64,000 bases of DNA from Hyphomicrobium sp. CS1GBMeth3 (lineage in GTDB: Bacteria > Pseudomonadota > Alphaproteobacteria > Rhizobiales > Hyphomicrobiaceae), in NCBI RefSeq assembly GCF_900117455.1, contig NZ_FPHO01000003.1:1268501-1332500 (forward strand), in the 5' to 3' direction. The notes beneath the pieces are model-generated. The model saw only the letters and a list, made by a program, of their open reading frames with translations, searched no databases and was not told the DNA's origin. Position 1 is the first letter of the stretch, and the number at the start of each line of letters is the position of its first letter. Below are positions 20,113 through 28,486 of the stretch, piece by piece. The position numbers were made by a program, and so were the translations under genes.

Positions 20113-20172
20113 ATGAGAAGCAAAAAATTTCTGGCGATCACTACCCTGCCCACCCTGCCGCTTGCGGCTCAG
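20056..20172 (+). repeat. Duplicated leader/signal-peptide block, copy B (diverged)
   Basis: Matches the block at 19194-19320 in order: AAGGCTG-GTG leader, CACG, GAAGCCGAA, GGAGCA, then an ATG with MRS-KFLA coding sequence and CCCTGCCGCT. After this point similarity stops. Confidence 0.6.
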
Positions 20173-20253
20173 ATAGCAGAACCGCCGCACAAGCCGCGCC
20201 GGCAGCCTGAAAGGTCTGTCGGCGTGGCCTCCACACGTTGGCAACAAATATGA
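20113..20253 (+). pseudogene. Truncated remnant of a BA14K-like secreted protein gene
   Basis: A 46-codon reading starting MRSKKFLAITTLPTLPLAAQ, closely similar to the signal peptide MRSIKFLALAALAALPLSAT of the gene at 19253. The remainder (EPPHKPRRQPERSVGVAS) shows no Gly-rich repeats or BA14K ending. With the shared leader this looks like a duplicated gene whose body was lost, though a translated short peptide cannot be excluded. Confidence 0.6.
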
Positions 20254-20361
20254 ACGGCAGCTGCACGCCTCATTCAAGGTGAGTTCAGCACGTCCCCCCC
20301 ATCAATGATCCCAACGCGCCGGCACAGGCTGGCGCTTGGATCAGAACGAAGGGGATGTCAG

Positions 20362-20646
20362 ATGACGTTCAAGAAAATCACCACGTCTGCTGCTGTAATC
20401 ACGAGCCTGCTCGCTGCCAGCTTGAGCCCGCTTGCGACGACCGCCGCCAACGCCCACGACGGCTGGCGCGGAAAACATAATCATGGGTATTCGCGCCACT
20501 ACGACGGGCCCCGTCACTATCACGGTCCGCGCCATCGGTATGGCTACAAGCGCCACAAGCACGGCCGCGATGTCGCGAAGGGAATTGCCATCGGCCTCGG
20601 CGTCCTGGCCGTCGGATCGATCCTCGCCTCGGGGCATCATCGCTAG
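20362..20646 (+). CDS. Small secreted His-rich protein with C-terminal glycine-zipper helix
   Basis: A 94-residue protein, function unknown. Signal peptide is at residues 1-30 (ITSLLAASLSPLATTAANA, cleavage after ANA). A His/Arg/Tyr-rich middle has repeated YDGPRHYHGPRHRYGYKRHKHG, and a hydrophobic Gly-rich segment IAIGLGVLAVGSILASG precedes HHR at the end. The start at 20362 is chosen because AAGGGG lies upstream at good spacing and the signal peptide begins there. It belongs to the same accessory patch of exported low-complexity proteins as the BA14K-like gene. Metal binding is possible from the His content only. Confidence 0.72.
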   Translation: MTFKKITTSAAVITSLLAASLSPLATTAANAHDGWRGKHNHGYSRHYDGPRHYHGPRHRYGYKRHKHGRDVAKGIAIGLGVLAVGSILASGHHR

Positions 20647-20763
20647 AGCCTGATCGTTTGAGATGCGAGCCCTTGCCGAAGGCAAGCTTCAACTGTCTTG
20701 CCGGAGGTGAGCCCCACGGGGAGCTCGCATCGAGAACGCACTCAAGTCGGAGCGCACTGGCCC

Positions 20764-23028
20764 TTACAAGAAATTGTAGGGATCCACATCGACGGTGAGG
20801 CGCACGTCCCCCCCGATCTTGGGCAGCGCCTCACCCCAAGCCCTGAGATAGGCCTGGATGTTCTTATCCCGGGGTGCCTTCACCAGCAACCGCCAGCGAT
20901 GGCGCCCGCGCACGATGGCAATGGGCGCCTCTGCCGGCCCGAGTACTTCGATGTGCTCCGCGCGCGGCGCGCGACGCGCCACCTCGCGCGCGTAGGTCTC
21001 GGCGAGATCCTTGTCCCGCGCCGAGATGACGATGGCCGCAAGCCGCCCGAACGGCGGCAATACCCCACGGCGCCGCATGTCGATCTCGCGATCCAGAAAC
21101 GCCTCGCGATCGCCCGAGATGATCGCCTCCATCACCGGATGCTCCGGCATGTGCGTCTGGATGTAGCCGCGTCCCTTGGTCAGCGCACGCCCCGCACGCC
21201 CCGTCACCTGATGCAGGAGCTGGAACGTCCGCTCACCCGCCCGGGGATCGGCGCCCATCGAAAGCCCGAGATCGCCGTCGACGATGCCGACCGTTGCCAA
21301 CAGCGGAAAGTTGTGACCCTTGGCGACGATCTGCGTGCCGATGATGATGTCGACCTCGCCGCTTTCGATCGAGCCGATGATCCGGCGCATCTCTTCGAGA
21401 CCCGGAATGAGGTCGGACGAAAGGAGCGCCATGCGCGCCTCGGGAAAGCGCGCCTGCACCTCCTCCGCAACGCGTTCGACACCAGGCCCGCAGGCAACCA
21501 GCGAGCCATTTTCTCCGCATTTCGGGCACGCCTCCGGGATCGGCAGCGAGAAGCCGCAGTGATGGCAGTTGAGCCGCCGGCGGAAACGATGCTCGACGAG
21601 CCACGCCGTGCATTGCGGGCACTCGAAGCGATGCCCGCAGCTCCGGCACAAGGTCAGAGGAGCGTAACCCCGTCGGTTGAGGAACAAGAGCGACTGCTGT
21701 CGATCCTTGAGCGTCTCTGCCACTGCATCGACCAGCACTGGCGAGAGCCACTGCCCCTTTTCGGGCGGATGCGCCCTGAGATCGATCGGCTTCACGTCGG
21801 GCAGCTCCGCACCGGTGAACCGCCCAGGCAGCACGATATGCCGATAGCGCCCCGTGCGCGCGTTGACGTGGCTCTCGATCGACGGTGTCGCCGACGCCAG
21901 CACGACCGGAAACTTGCCCAGGCTGCCCCGCACAACACTCATGTCGCGCGCCTGGTAGTGCACGCGATCGTCCTGCTTGAAGCCCGCGTCGTGTTCTTCG
22001 TCCACGACGATGAGCCCGAGATCGGCATAAGGCAGAAACAGCGCCGAGCGCGCCCCGACCACGACGCGGGCCTCTCCCGTCGCTGCCGCGCGCCAGACGC
22101 GCCCGCGCTCCGCTGACGAAAGCGCCGAATGCCATTCCGCCGGCTGACATCCGAAGCGCGCCACGAACCGGCTCATAAACTGCCCCGTGAGCGCGATCTC
22201 GGGCAGCATGATGATTGCCTGCCGCCCGCGCTTCAGCGTTTCCGCAACCGCCTCGAAATAGACTTCCGTCTTGCCCGAGCCGGTCACGCCATCGAGCAGC
22301 GAGACCGAGAACGCATCGCCATGCACGGCGGACGCCAGTGCATGCACCGCCTCTGCCTGCTGAGGCGTGAAATCGGTGACGCGGTGCGCGGGATTGGGCT
22401 CCGGGAATCGCCGCTCCGGGATGACCACGTCGACGAGGTTGCCCGACGCCACAAGCCCATCCACCACAGCCGTGCTGCACGCCGCCTCAGCCGCCAACGC
22501 CGACTTGGCGCGGATTTGCCCGTCGCGCGCCAGATCGAGCGCCCGTCGTCGCGCCGGGGTCATGCGCGCCGGCTCCGGCGCATCGGCCACGATGCGCACG
22601 CCGAAACGCGGCTTCACGGGCTCGAATGCCGCCTGCGCGCTCATCATCATGCGCACCACGATGCCGATCGGCGCCAGCGTGTAGTTCGCGATCCACTCGG
22701 CAAAGCGCAGCGAGGCAAGCGGCAAAGGCGGCACGTCGAGCCGCTCGCTGAGCGCCTTCATCTTCTTGGGATCGACGGGGCGATCGCTGCCCCCGAAGGC
22801 CGCGTCCCACACCACGCCGATGCGCGTCTGAACCCCGAACGGCACCAGAACGAAGGCCCCGGGCTCGGCCACAAGCCCCTCCGGCACCAGATAATCGTAG
22901 GTCTGGTTCAGCGGCGCACCGGGCATCAGCACCGGCGCGACGGCCCGCGCGGCGCTTTCACCTTTTTCATTAAGGCCAAGAAGGCTATCCAAGTGGGTCG
23001 TTACCGGATTAGAAGAACTACCAATCAC
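20764..23028 (-). CDS. priA: Primosomal protein N' (replication restart helicase)
   Basis: Superfamily 2 helicase that reloads the replisome at stalled forks, 754 residues. The N-terminal DNA-binding domain (RAVAPVLMPG ... YDYLVPEG) is followed by Walker A DGVTGSGKT and the DEEH box in VVDEEHD. The zinc-binding cysteines CRSCGHRFECPQC and CHHCGF with CPKCGENG are in the middle, and the helicase C domain has IIGTQIVAKGHNFP. The furthest start is a GTG at 23028; the conserved region begins about 28 residues later so a shorter start is possible. Position between atpH and the aldolase is common in Rhizobiales. Confidence 0.97.
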   Translation of the reverse strand: MIGSSSNPVTTHLDSLLGLNEKGESAARAVAPVLMPGAPLNQTYDYLVPEGLVAEPGAFVLVPFGVQTRIGVVWDAAFGGSDRPVDPKKMKALSERLDVPPLPLASLRFAEWIANYTLAPIGIVVRMMMSAQAAFEPVKPRFGVRIVADAPEPARMTPARRRALDLARDGQIRAKSALAAEAACSTAVVDGLVASGNLVDVVIPERRFPEPNPAHRVTDFTPQQAEAVHALASAVHGDAFSVSLLDGVTGSGKTEVYFEAVAETLKRGRQAIIMLPEIALTGQFMSRFVARFGCQPAEWHSALSSAERGRVWRAAATGEARVVVGARSALFLPYADLGLIVVDEEHDAGFKQDDRVHYQARDMSVVRGSLGKFPVVLASATPSIESHVNARTGRYRHIVLPGRFTGAELPDVKPIDLRAHPPEKGQWLSPVLVDAVAETLKDRQQSLLFLNRRGYAPLTLCRSCGHRFECPQCTAWLVEHRFRRRLNCHHCGFSLPIPEACPKCGENGSLVACGPGVERVAEEVQARFPEARMALLSSDLIPGLEEMRRIIGSIESGEVDIIIGTQIVAKGHNFPLLATVGIVDGDLGLSMGADPRAGERTFQLLHQVTGRAGRALTKGRGYIQTHMPEHPVMEAIISGDREAFLDREIDMRRRGVLPPFGRLAAIVISARDKDLAETYAREVARRAPRAEHIEVLGPAEAPIAIVRGRHRWRLLVKAPRDKNIQAYLRAWGEALPKIGGDVRLTVDVDPYNFL

Positions 23029-23133
23029 GCGTCAGCGACAGCTTAGGCGGAAAGATGAGGCGGACTGACGGCCATCGTCTGATCGCCTATGCCGAGCGGG
23101 CCCCCATACCGAGGGGAACACGAAGGACCAGGA

Positions 23134-23787
23134 ATGAAGTTTTTTGTCGATACCGCCGATGTCAACGAAATCAAGGAGCTGGCCGAGACCGGCCTGCTTG
23201 ACGGCGTCACCACCAACCCCTCGCTGATTGCAAAATCCGGCCGCGACTTCAAGCAGACGATCGCCGAGATCTGCGACATCGTCCCCGGCCCCGTCTCGGC
23301 CGAAGTGGCCGCGACCGACTATGAGGGGATGCGTAGGGAAGCAGACGTGCTGCGCAAGATCGCCAAGAACGTTGCAATCAAAGTCCCGTTGACTCTCGAC
23401 GGGCTTAAGGCCTGCAAGGCGCTGACCTCAGAAGGCACCATGGTCAACGTCACACTTTGCTTCTCGGCAAACCAGGCGCTGCTAGCCGCAAAAGCCGGAG
23501 CGACGTTCGTCTCGCCCTTCATCGGCCGCCTCGACGACATTGGCCTGAACGGCATGGACCTGATCCGCGAAATCCGCGCCATCTACGACAACTATCAGGA
23601 TCTCGAGACGGACATCCTCGCCGCCTCGATCCGGACGGTGAATCACGTCAAGGAGGCGGCCCTGATCGGCGCTGACGTGGCAACTGTCCCGCCCACGATC
23701 CTGAAGGCCCTCGTCAAGCACCCGCTGACGGATGCCGGGCTCGCTCAGTTCGTTGCCGACTGGAAGAAGACCGGCCAGACAATCTGA
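23134..23787 (+). CDS. Transaldolase / fructose-6-phosphate aldolase family
   Basis: Small (217-residue) transaldolase-family enzyme. [20 protein letters not shown] starts the barrel, [11 protein letters not shown] is the family signature, and the Schiff-base Lys is in [16 protein letters not shown]. This subfamily includes short transaldolases and fructose-6-phosphate aldolases; which activity applies cannot be decided from sequence. The start at 23134 is supported by AGGACCAGGA just upstream. A terminator follows at 23815-23845. Confidence 0.95.
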   Translation: MKFFVDTADVNEIKELAETGLLDGVTTNPSLIAKSGRDFKQTIAEICDIVPGPVSAEVAATDYEGMRREADVLRKIAKNVAIKVPLTLDGLKACKALTSEGTMVNVTLCFSANQALLAAKAGATFVSPFIGRLDDIGLNGMDLIREIRAIYDNYQDLETDILAASIRTVNHVKEAALIGADVATVPPTILKALVKHPLTDAGLAQFVADWKKTGQTI

Positions 23788-23814
23788 GGTGCTCCTCGCA
23801 CCGCGCAACAGAAG

Positions 23815-23845
23815 AAGGCGGGCGGCCTGTGTGGCCACCCGCCTT
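23815..23845. terminator. Bidirectional terminator between transaldolase and HU genes
   Basis: A 13-bp stem with one mismatch (23815-23827 with 23833-23845), 5-base loop, followed by TTTT/TTCC. It lies between convergent genes. Confidence 0.85.
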
Positions 23846-23870
23846 TTCCATTCGATCACGCGCGAAGAGC

Positions 23871-24194
23871 TTAGATCTGCTCTTTGAGATCCTTGGCAGC
23901 GCGGAAAGCAACCTTCTTGCTGGCCTTGATCTTGATCGCTTCACCCGTGGCCGGATTGCGGCCCATGCGAGCCGGACGCTTGCGCACCTGCAGGATGCCG
24001 AGGCCGCCGATGCGGATCCGGTCACCCTTTTTGAGGTGCTTGGCGATCATCGCGATCATGTCCTCGAGCACGGCGTTGGCCTGCTTCTTCGGAAGATCGT
24101 GCGCCTCTGCGAGCGCGGTGCCCAGGTGGCGAAGCGTAACGGTGTTGACGGGCTTGGCGGCCTTGGGAGCAGCCTTGGTGACGGTTTTAGCCAT
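23871..24194 (-). CDS. HU-family nucleoid protein with Lys/Ala N-terminal extension
   Basis: Histone-like DNA-binding protein of 107 residues, slightly longer than typical HU (about 90). The extra N-terminus MAKTVTKAAPKAAKPVNTVT is Lys/Ala/Pro-rich. The HU body follows: helices LGTALAEAHDLPKKQANAVLEDM, then DRIRIGGLGILQVRKRPARMGRNPATGE, containing the DNA-bending arm with its conserved Pro (RNPATGE). Expected to bind and bend DNA without strong sequence specificity. The upstream 420-base region carries five GANTC sites. Confidence 0.96.
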   Translation of the reverse strand: MAKTVTKAAPKAAKPVNTVTLRHLGTALAEAHDLPKKQANAVLEDMIAMIAKHLKKGDRIRIGGLGILQVRKRPARMGRNPATGEAIKIKASKKVAFRAAKDLKEQI

Positions 24195-24612
24195 GGAAGT
24201 TTCCTCAATGAGAGAATCAGAATCACCGCGAAAACATACAGTAACAAATGAAGATTCGCGGCTACCGAACCAAAAAGACTACGTTTTTTAGGCTCGCACG
24301 GGAGTTTTGGTCACGCTTGCAAACGCAACGATGCGCATTTGTCCGCTATTTACGGGCCTTTCTCAGCACCACGCATGCAAGGCGTCATCGAAAGTTGCAT
24401 AGCGCCGCGCGCGTTTCCTCGCAATCGGTCACGTGCGAAAAGACGCGATTCATAAGCATCAATCGACTCCAGAGTAGCGAATAACGCCGTCTTTCCGGGC
24501 TTTTTTGAGCAACGCACCAACGCATCGATAGAACATAAAGTGTCGCAGAGCCACACGCGACACGACGCAAATCATTTACGATCTCTAAGCGCGAAGCAGC
24601 GACAGTCGGCCC
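24195..24612. other. Intergenic region between HU gene and xerC
   Basis: About 420 bases, AT-richer than its flanks, between divergent genes. It holds GANTC sites at 24214, 24220, 24253, 24447 and 24465, potential CcrM methylation sites. No gene or RNA could be supported. Confidence 0.5.
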
Positions 24613-25578
24613 ATGGCGAAGGAAACGATCGAAGACATTCTGGATACCGACGGCGAACTGCCGCTCGCCGAGGACGTCGGCCGTGCCGCCTCCGCCTGGC
24701 GGGATCACCTCGCGCACGAGCGCGGCGTCTCCGCCGCGACGCTCACCTCCTACGAGCGCGATCTGCGCCAGTTTCTGGGCTTTTTGAGGAATGACCTCGG
24801 CCATCCGCCATGCCTCGCGGACTTGGCACGTCTCGACGTAAAGGTCGTGCGCCGCTTCCTGTCAGCGCGCCGCCGCGCGGGCGTCGCAAGTCGCTCGCTC
24901 GCGCGCACTGTATCCGCTCTGCGCACATTCTACCGGTGGCTGGAGAGCACGGATCAGCTTGCCAACCGCGCGCTGTCGCAAGTCGCGATGCCGCGCATTC
25001 CGCGCACGTTGCCGAAACCGCTGACCGTCGACAAAGCCGCCGCGCTCGTGGAAGGCGACGGCGGCCATAGCGATGACTGGATCTCGGCGCGCGACGTCGC
25101 CGTGATGCTTCTGCTCTACGGCGCTGGCCTGCGCATTTCCGAAGCTCTCGGCTTGACACGGCGCGACGCACCCGTCACCGGGCGCGATGTCCTGCGCATC
25201 ACGGGCAAAGGCGACAAGGAACGACTTGTTCCGATCCTGCCCGTGACACAGCGCGCGGTGGAGCGCTATCTCGCGCTGTGTCCATATCCACTTGCGCCCG
25301 TCTCACCGCTGTTTGTCGGCGCCAAAGGCGGACCTCTGTCACCGCGCCTGATCCAGCTCGCGATTGCGCGCATGCGTGACGCGCTCGCGCTGCCCGAGAC
25401 AGCAACACCGCACGCACTGCGTCACTCGTTCGCGACACACCTCCTGGCGGCCGGTGCCGACCTGCGCCAGATCCAGGAGCTGCTGGGGCACGCGTCTCTC
25501 TCGACGACACAGGTCTACACCGAGGTCGACCGCGAACGCATTCTCGCCGTCTACGACAGCGCCCACCCCCGCGCCTGA
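24613..25578 (+). CDS. xerC: Tyrosine recombinase XerC
   Basis: Site-specific recombinase of 321 residues for chromosome dimer resolution at dif. The SAM-like N-terminal domain shows AWRDHLAHERGVSAATLTSYERDL. Catalytic residues are Arg in GAGLRISEALGL, Lys in GKGDKERLVPI, His-x-x-Arg in HALRHSFATH, His in LLGHASLS and the nucleophile Tyr in TTQVYTEVD. It stands alone on the plus strand, convergent with lpdA 13 bp away. Its context beside core genes marks it as the housekeeping XerC rather than a mobile-element integrase. Confidence 0.95.
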   Translation: MAKETIEDILDTDGELPLAEDVGRAASAWRDHLAHERGVSAATLTSYERDLRQFLGFLRNDLGHPPCLADLARLDVKVVRRFLSARRRAGVASRSLARTVSALRTFYRWLESTDQLANRALSQVAMPRIPRTLPKPLTVDKAAALVEGDGGHSDDWISARDVAVMLLLYGAGLRISEALGLTRRDAPVTGRDVLRITGKGDKERLVPILPVTQRAVERYLALCPYPLAPVSPLFVGAKGGPLSPRLIQLAIARMRDALALPETATPHALRHSFATHLLAAGADLRQIQELLGHASLSTTQVYTEVDRERILAVYDSAHPRA

Positions 25579-25591
25579 ACCCCGGCCCAAA

Positions 25592-26995
25592 TCACATATG
25601 GATCGCGCGCTTGGCGACCGCGAGCGCCGCTTCCTTGACCGCTTCAGATAGCGTCGGATGCGCATGGCACGTGCGTGCGAGATCCTCTGCAGATCCCGAG
25701 AACTCCATGATCACGGCCGCTTCCGCGATCAGCTCGCTGGCATTGGCGCCGACGATGTGCACGCCAAGAATGCGGTCCGTCTCCGCGTGCGCCAGCACCT
25801 TGACGAAGCCGTCCGTCGTCTTATTGACCTTGGCGCGCCCGTTGGCGAGGAACGGAAACTTGCCGACGGTGTACGGGACGTCTTCGGCCTTGAGCTCCTC
25901 CTCCGTCTTGCCGACAGAGGCAACCTCGGGCGACGTGTAGATCACGTTCGGGATCACGTCGTGGTTCACTCGGCCCGCTTGCCCGGCCAGAATCTCCGCC
26001 ACCGCGACGCCCTCGTCCTCGGCCTTGTGCGCCAGCATCGGCCCCGGAATCACGTCGCCAATCGCATAAATGCCCGTGACGTTGGTCTCGAACTGGCCGT
26101 TGACGAGGATGCAGCCCCGCTTGTCGCGCACCACACCGATATCATCAAGCCCAAGCCCATCCGTGAAAGGCACGCGCCCGATCGAAACCAGCACGATATC
26201 CGCCGAAATCGTGTCCTGCGTGCCGCCCTTCGCCGGCTCGAGCGTCACCTCGAGGCCGCCTTCGCTGCGCTCGACCCCGACGACTTTCGTGCCGAGACGG
26301 AACGCTATGCCCTGCTTCGCATAGATGCGCTCGAGCGATTTCGCGACCTCGCCGTCCATGCCGGGCAGAATGCGGTCGAGATACTCCACTACGGTCACTG
26401 ACGAACCAAGCCTGCGCCACACGGACCCGAGCTCAAGCCCGATCACGCCGGCGCCGACGACGAGCAACCGCTCCGGCACACTCGGAAACGACAGCGCGCC
26501 GGTCGACGACACAATGTCCTGCTCGTCGATCTCGATGCCGGGGAGTTTCGCCACGTCCGATCCCGTGGCGACGACGATGGAACGCGCTTCGACGATCTGC
26601 CGCCCGCCGTCGCCCGCCGTTACTTCAACCTGGCCGGCCTTCAGGATGCGGCCGGTGCCGTGGTACGCATCGATCTTGTTCTTTTTCACCAGGAACGCCA
26701 CGCCATCGACGTTGCCCTTCACGCCATCGTCCTTGAACGATATCATGCGCTTGAGGTCGAGTTCGGGCGACGCCTTGATGCCCATGCGGCCGAAGCCGTG
26801 CCCCACCTCTTCGTAAAGCTCGGACGCATGCAGCAGCGCTTTCGACGGAATGCACCCAACGTTGAGACACGTGCCGCCGAACGTCGACCGCTTCTCCACC
26901 AGTGCCGTCTTGAGACCTAGCTGCGACGCGCGGATCGCACAGACATAGCCTCCCGGCCCGCTGCCGATCACGATGAGGTCGTACGGTTCCGCCAT
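25592..26995 (-). CDS. lpdA: Dihydrolipoyl dehydrogenase (E3)
   Basis: FAD-dependent E3 of the 2-oxoglutarate dehydrogenase complex, 467 residues. Dinucleotide-binding IGSGPGGYVCAIRASQLG, the redox disulfide in GGTCLNVGCIPSK, the second NAD-binding VVGAGVIGLELGSVWRRLG and the catalytic His-Glu in HAHPTLSEAVKEA are present. The start MAEPYDLIVIG at 26995 is the family start; a longer one adds nine residues. Last gene of the mdh-sucCD-sucA-odhB-lpdA cluster. Confidence 0.98.
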   Translation of the reverse strand: MAEPYDLIVIGSGPGGYVCAIRASQLGLKTALVEKRSTFGGTCLNVGCIPSKALLHASELYEEVGHGFGRMGIKASPELDLKRMISFKDDGVKGNVDGVAFLVKKNKIDAYHGTGRILKAGQVEVTAGDGGRQIVEARSIVVATGSDVAKLPGIEIDEQDIVSSTGALSFPSVPERLLVVGAGVIGLELGSVWRRLGSSVTVVEYLDRILPGMDGEVAKSLERIYAKQGIAFRLGTKVVGVERSEGGLEVTLEPAKGGTQDTISADIVLVSIGRVPFTDGLGLDDIGVVRDKRGCILVNGQFETNVTGIYAIGDVIPGPMLAHKAEDEGVAVAEILAGQAGRVNHDVIPNVIYTSPEVASVGKTEEELKAEDVPYTVGKFPFLANGRAKVNKTTDGFVKVLAHAETDRILGVHIVGANASELIAEAAVIMEFSGSAEDLARTCHAHPTLSEAVKEAALAVAKRAIHM

Positions 26996-27081
26996 CGCCC
27001 CGCGTTTCCTTTCCGTAGTCAACCACGCCAGGCGATTGTAGCCGCTCGCCTATCCACTCAGCCCTGAGATCGGAGCACCGC

Positions 27082-28410
27082 CTAGAGTTCCAGGATGAAC
27101 CGCTGCGGGTCCTCCAGGCACTCTTTGACGCGCACAAGGAACGTCACCGCTTCCTTGCCGTCCACCAGACGATGGTCGTAGGAGAGCGCCAGATACATCA
27201 TCGGCCGTACGACGATCTCGCCGTTGCGCACCACCGGCCGCTCCTCGATGCGATGCATGCCGAGGATGCCTGACTGCGGCGCATTGAGGATCGGCGTCGA
27301 GAGCATCGAACCGTAGACGCCGCCATTCGAGATCGTGAAGGTGCCGCCCTGCATTTCCGCGATCGAGAGCTTGCCCTCGCGCGCCCGCTTGCCGAAGTCG
27401 CCGATCTTGGATTCGATCTCGGCGATCGACAGCCGGTCTGCCTCGCGGATCACGGGCACGACGAGCCCGCGGTCTGTGCCGACCGCGACGCCGATGTGGT
27501 AATAGTTCTTGAAGACGATGTCCTCTCCGTCGATCTCGGCGTTGACGGCAGGAATCTCGCGCAGCGCCTGAATGACGGCCTTCACGAAGAAGCCCATGAA
27601 GCCGAGCTTTGCGCCATGCCGCCGCTCGAAGAGCTCCTTGTATTGCGCGCGCATGCCCATCACCGCCGACATGTCGACGTCATTGAACGTCGTCAGCATC
27701 GCGGCCGTGTTCTGCGCCTCCTTGAGGCGAACGGCGATGGTCTGGCGCAGCCGCGTCATGCGCACGCGCTCTTCGCGTCCGGCTTCGCTCACCGAGGATG
27801 GCACGCGCACCTGCTGAGGTGCTGGCACCTCCCGCACGCGTTGCGCCACAGGAACCTGGATCGGAGTCGGCGCCACGGGCTCCTCTTCGTCCAAAGGCTC
27901 CGGCTCGACCTTCCGTGCCACTGCCTTGGCGACGCTGGCAACCACGTCTTCCTTGAGCACCTGTCCGCGCCGGCCTGAGCCGGTGACGTCCGCGGCCGAG
28001 AGGCCAGCCTCCGCGAGCTGCTTGCGCGCCGCGGGGCTCGGCGGTGTGCGCTCTTCTGCAGGAGCAGGCTCGGATCGCACTTCGCGCGGCGCCGAACGCT
28101 GCGGCGCAGGCGCCGTTGCTCCTGCCGCTGTCGGCTTCGACTTGGCCTTCGGCTCAGGCGCCGCCGCCGCGCCACCTTCGGCGAGCGCGCCGAGCACGGC
28201 GCCAATCGCCACCGTCGCGCCCTGATCGACAAGGATCTCCTTGAGCTGGCCCGCCGCCGGTGCCGGAACTTCGACCGTCACCTTGTCCGTTTCGAGCTCC
28301 ACCAGCGGCTCGTCCACCTTGACCGCATCGCCGGGTTTCTTCAGCCATTTGCCGACTGTCGCCTCGGTCACCGACTCGCCGAGTGTCGGCACGCGGATCT
28401 CAATCGTCAT
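27082..28410 (-). CDS. odhB: 2-oxoglutarate dehydrogenase E2, dihydrolipoyl succinyltransferase
   Basis: Core acyltransferase, 442 residues. One lipoyl domain at 1-80 has lipoate attached at Lys43 in [10 protein letters not shown] linker rich in Ala/Pro/Glu follows, then the E1/E3-binding domain at about 125-160 ([20 protein letters not shown]). The catalytic domain has the His-Asp motif in [14 protein letters not shown] second Pro/Glu/Val-rich linker of about 50 residues is longer than in E. coli SucB. The gene lies 76 bp after sucA. Confidence 0.97.
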   Translation of the reverse strand: MTIEIRVPTLGESVTEATVGKWLKKPGDAVKVDEPLVELETDKVTVEVPAPAAGQLKEILVDQGATVAIGAVLGALAEGGAAAAPEPKAKSKPTAAGATAPAPQRSAPREVRSEPAPAEERTPPSPAARKQLAEAGLSAADVTGSGRRGQVLKEDVVASVAKAVARKVEPEPLDEEEPVAPTPIQVPVAQRVREVPAPQQVRVPSSVSEAGREERVRMTRLRQTIAVRLKEAQNTAAMLTTFNDVDMSAVMGMRAQYKELFERRHGAKLGFMGFFVKAVIQALREIPAVNAEIDGEDIVFKNYYHIGVAVGTDRGLVVPVIREADRLSIAEIESKIGDFGKRAREGKLSIAEMQGGTFTISNGGVYGSMLSTPILNAPQSGILGMHRIEERPVVRNGEIVVRPMMYLALSYDHRLVDGKEAVTFLVRVKECLEDPQRFILEL

Positions 28411-28486
28411 CGTCGTCCCGCCTTTTCCTCGTCTACCGGCCCACCCGGCACTCCGCCTTCCGACACCGTAGACGGACTAATTTTGC

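Noticed and set aside
20698..22116. Long plus-strand reading of 472 codons opposite priA
   Set aside because: It is antisense to a fully recognised PriA with zinc-binding and helicase motifs; its Arg/Pro/His-rich translation is typical of a GC-rich shadow frame.
24248..24484. 78-codon plus-strand reading in the HU-xerC gap
   Set aside because: AT-richer intergenic DNA with unusual composition and no start signal; better explained as regulatory sequence.
24613..25578. Mobile-element integrase
   Set aside because: The tyrosine recombinase is XerC-like and sits among core genes with no tRNA, attachment repeats or phage genes nearby.
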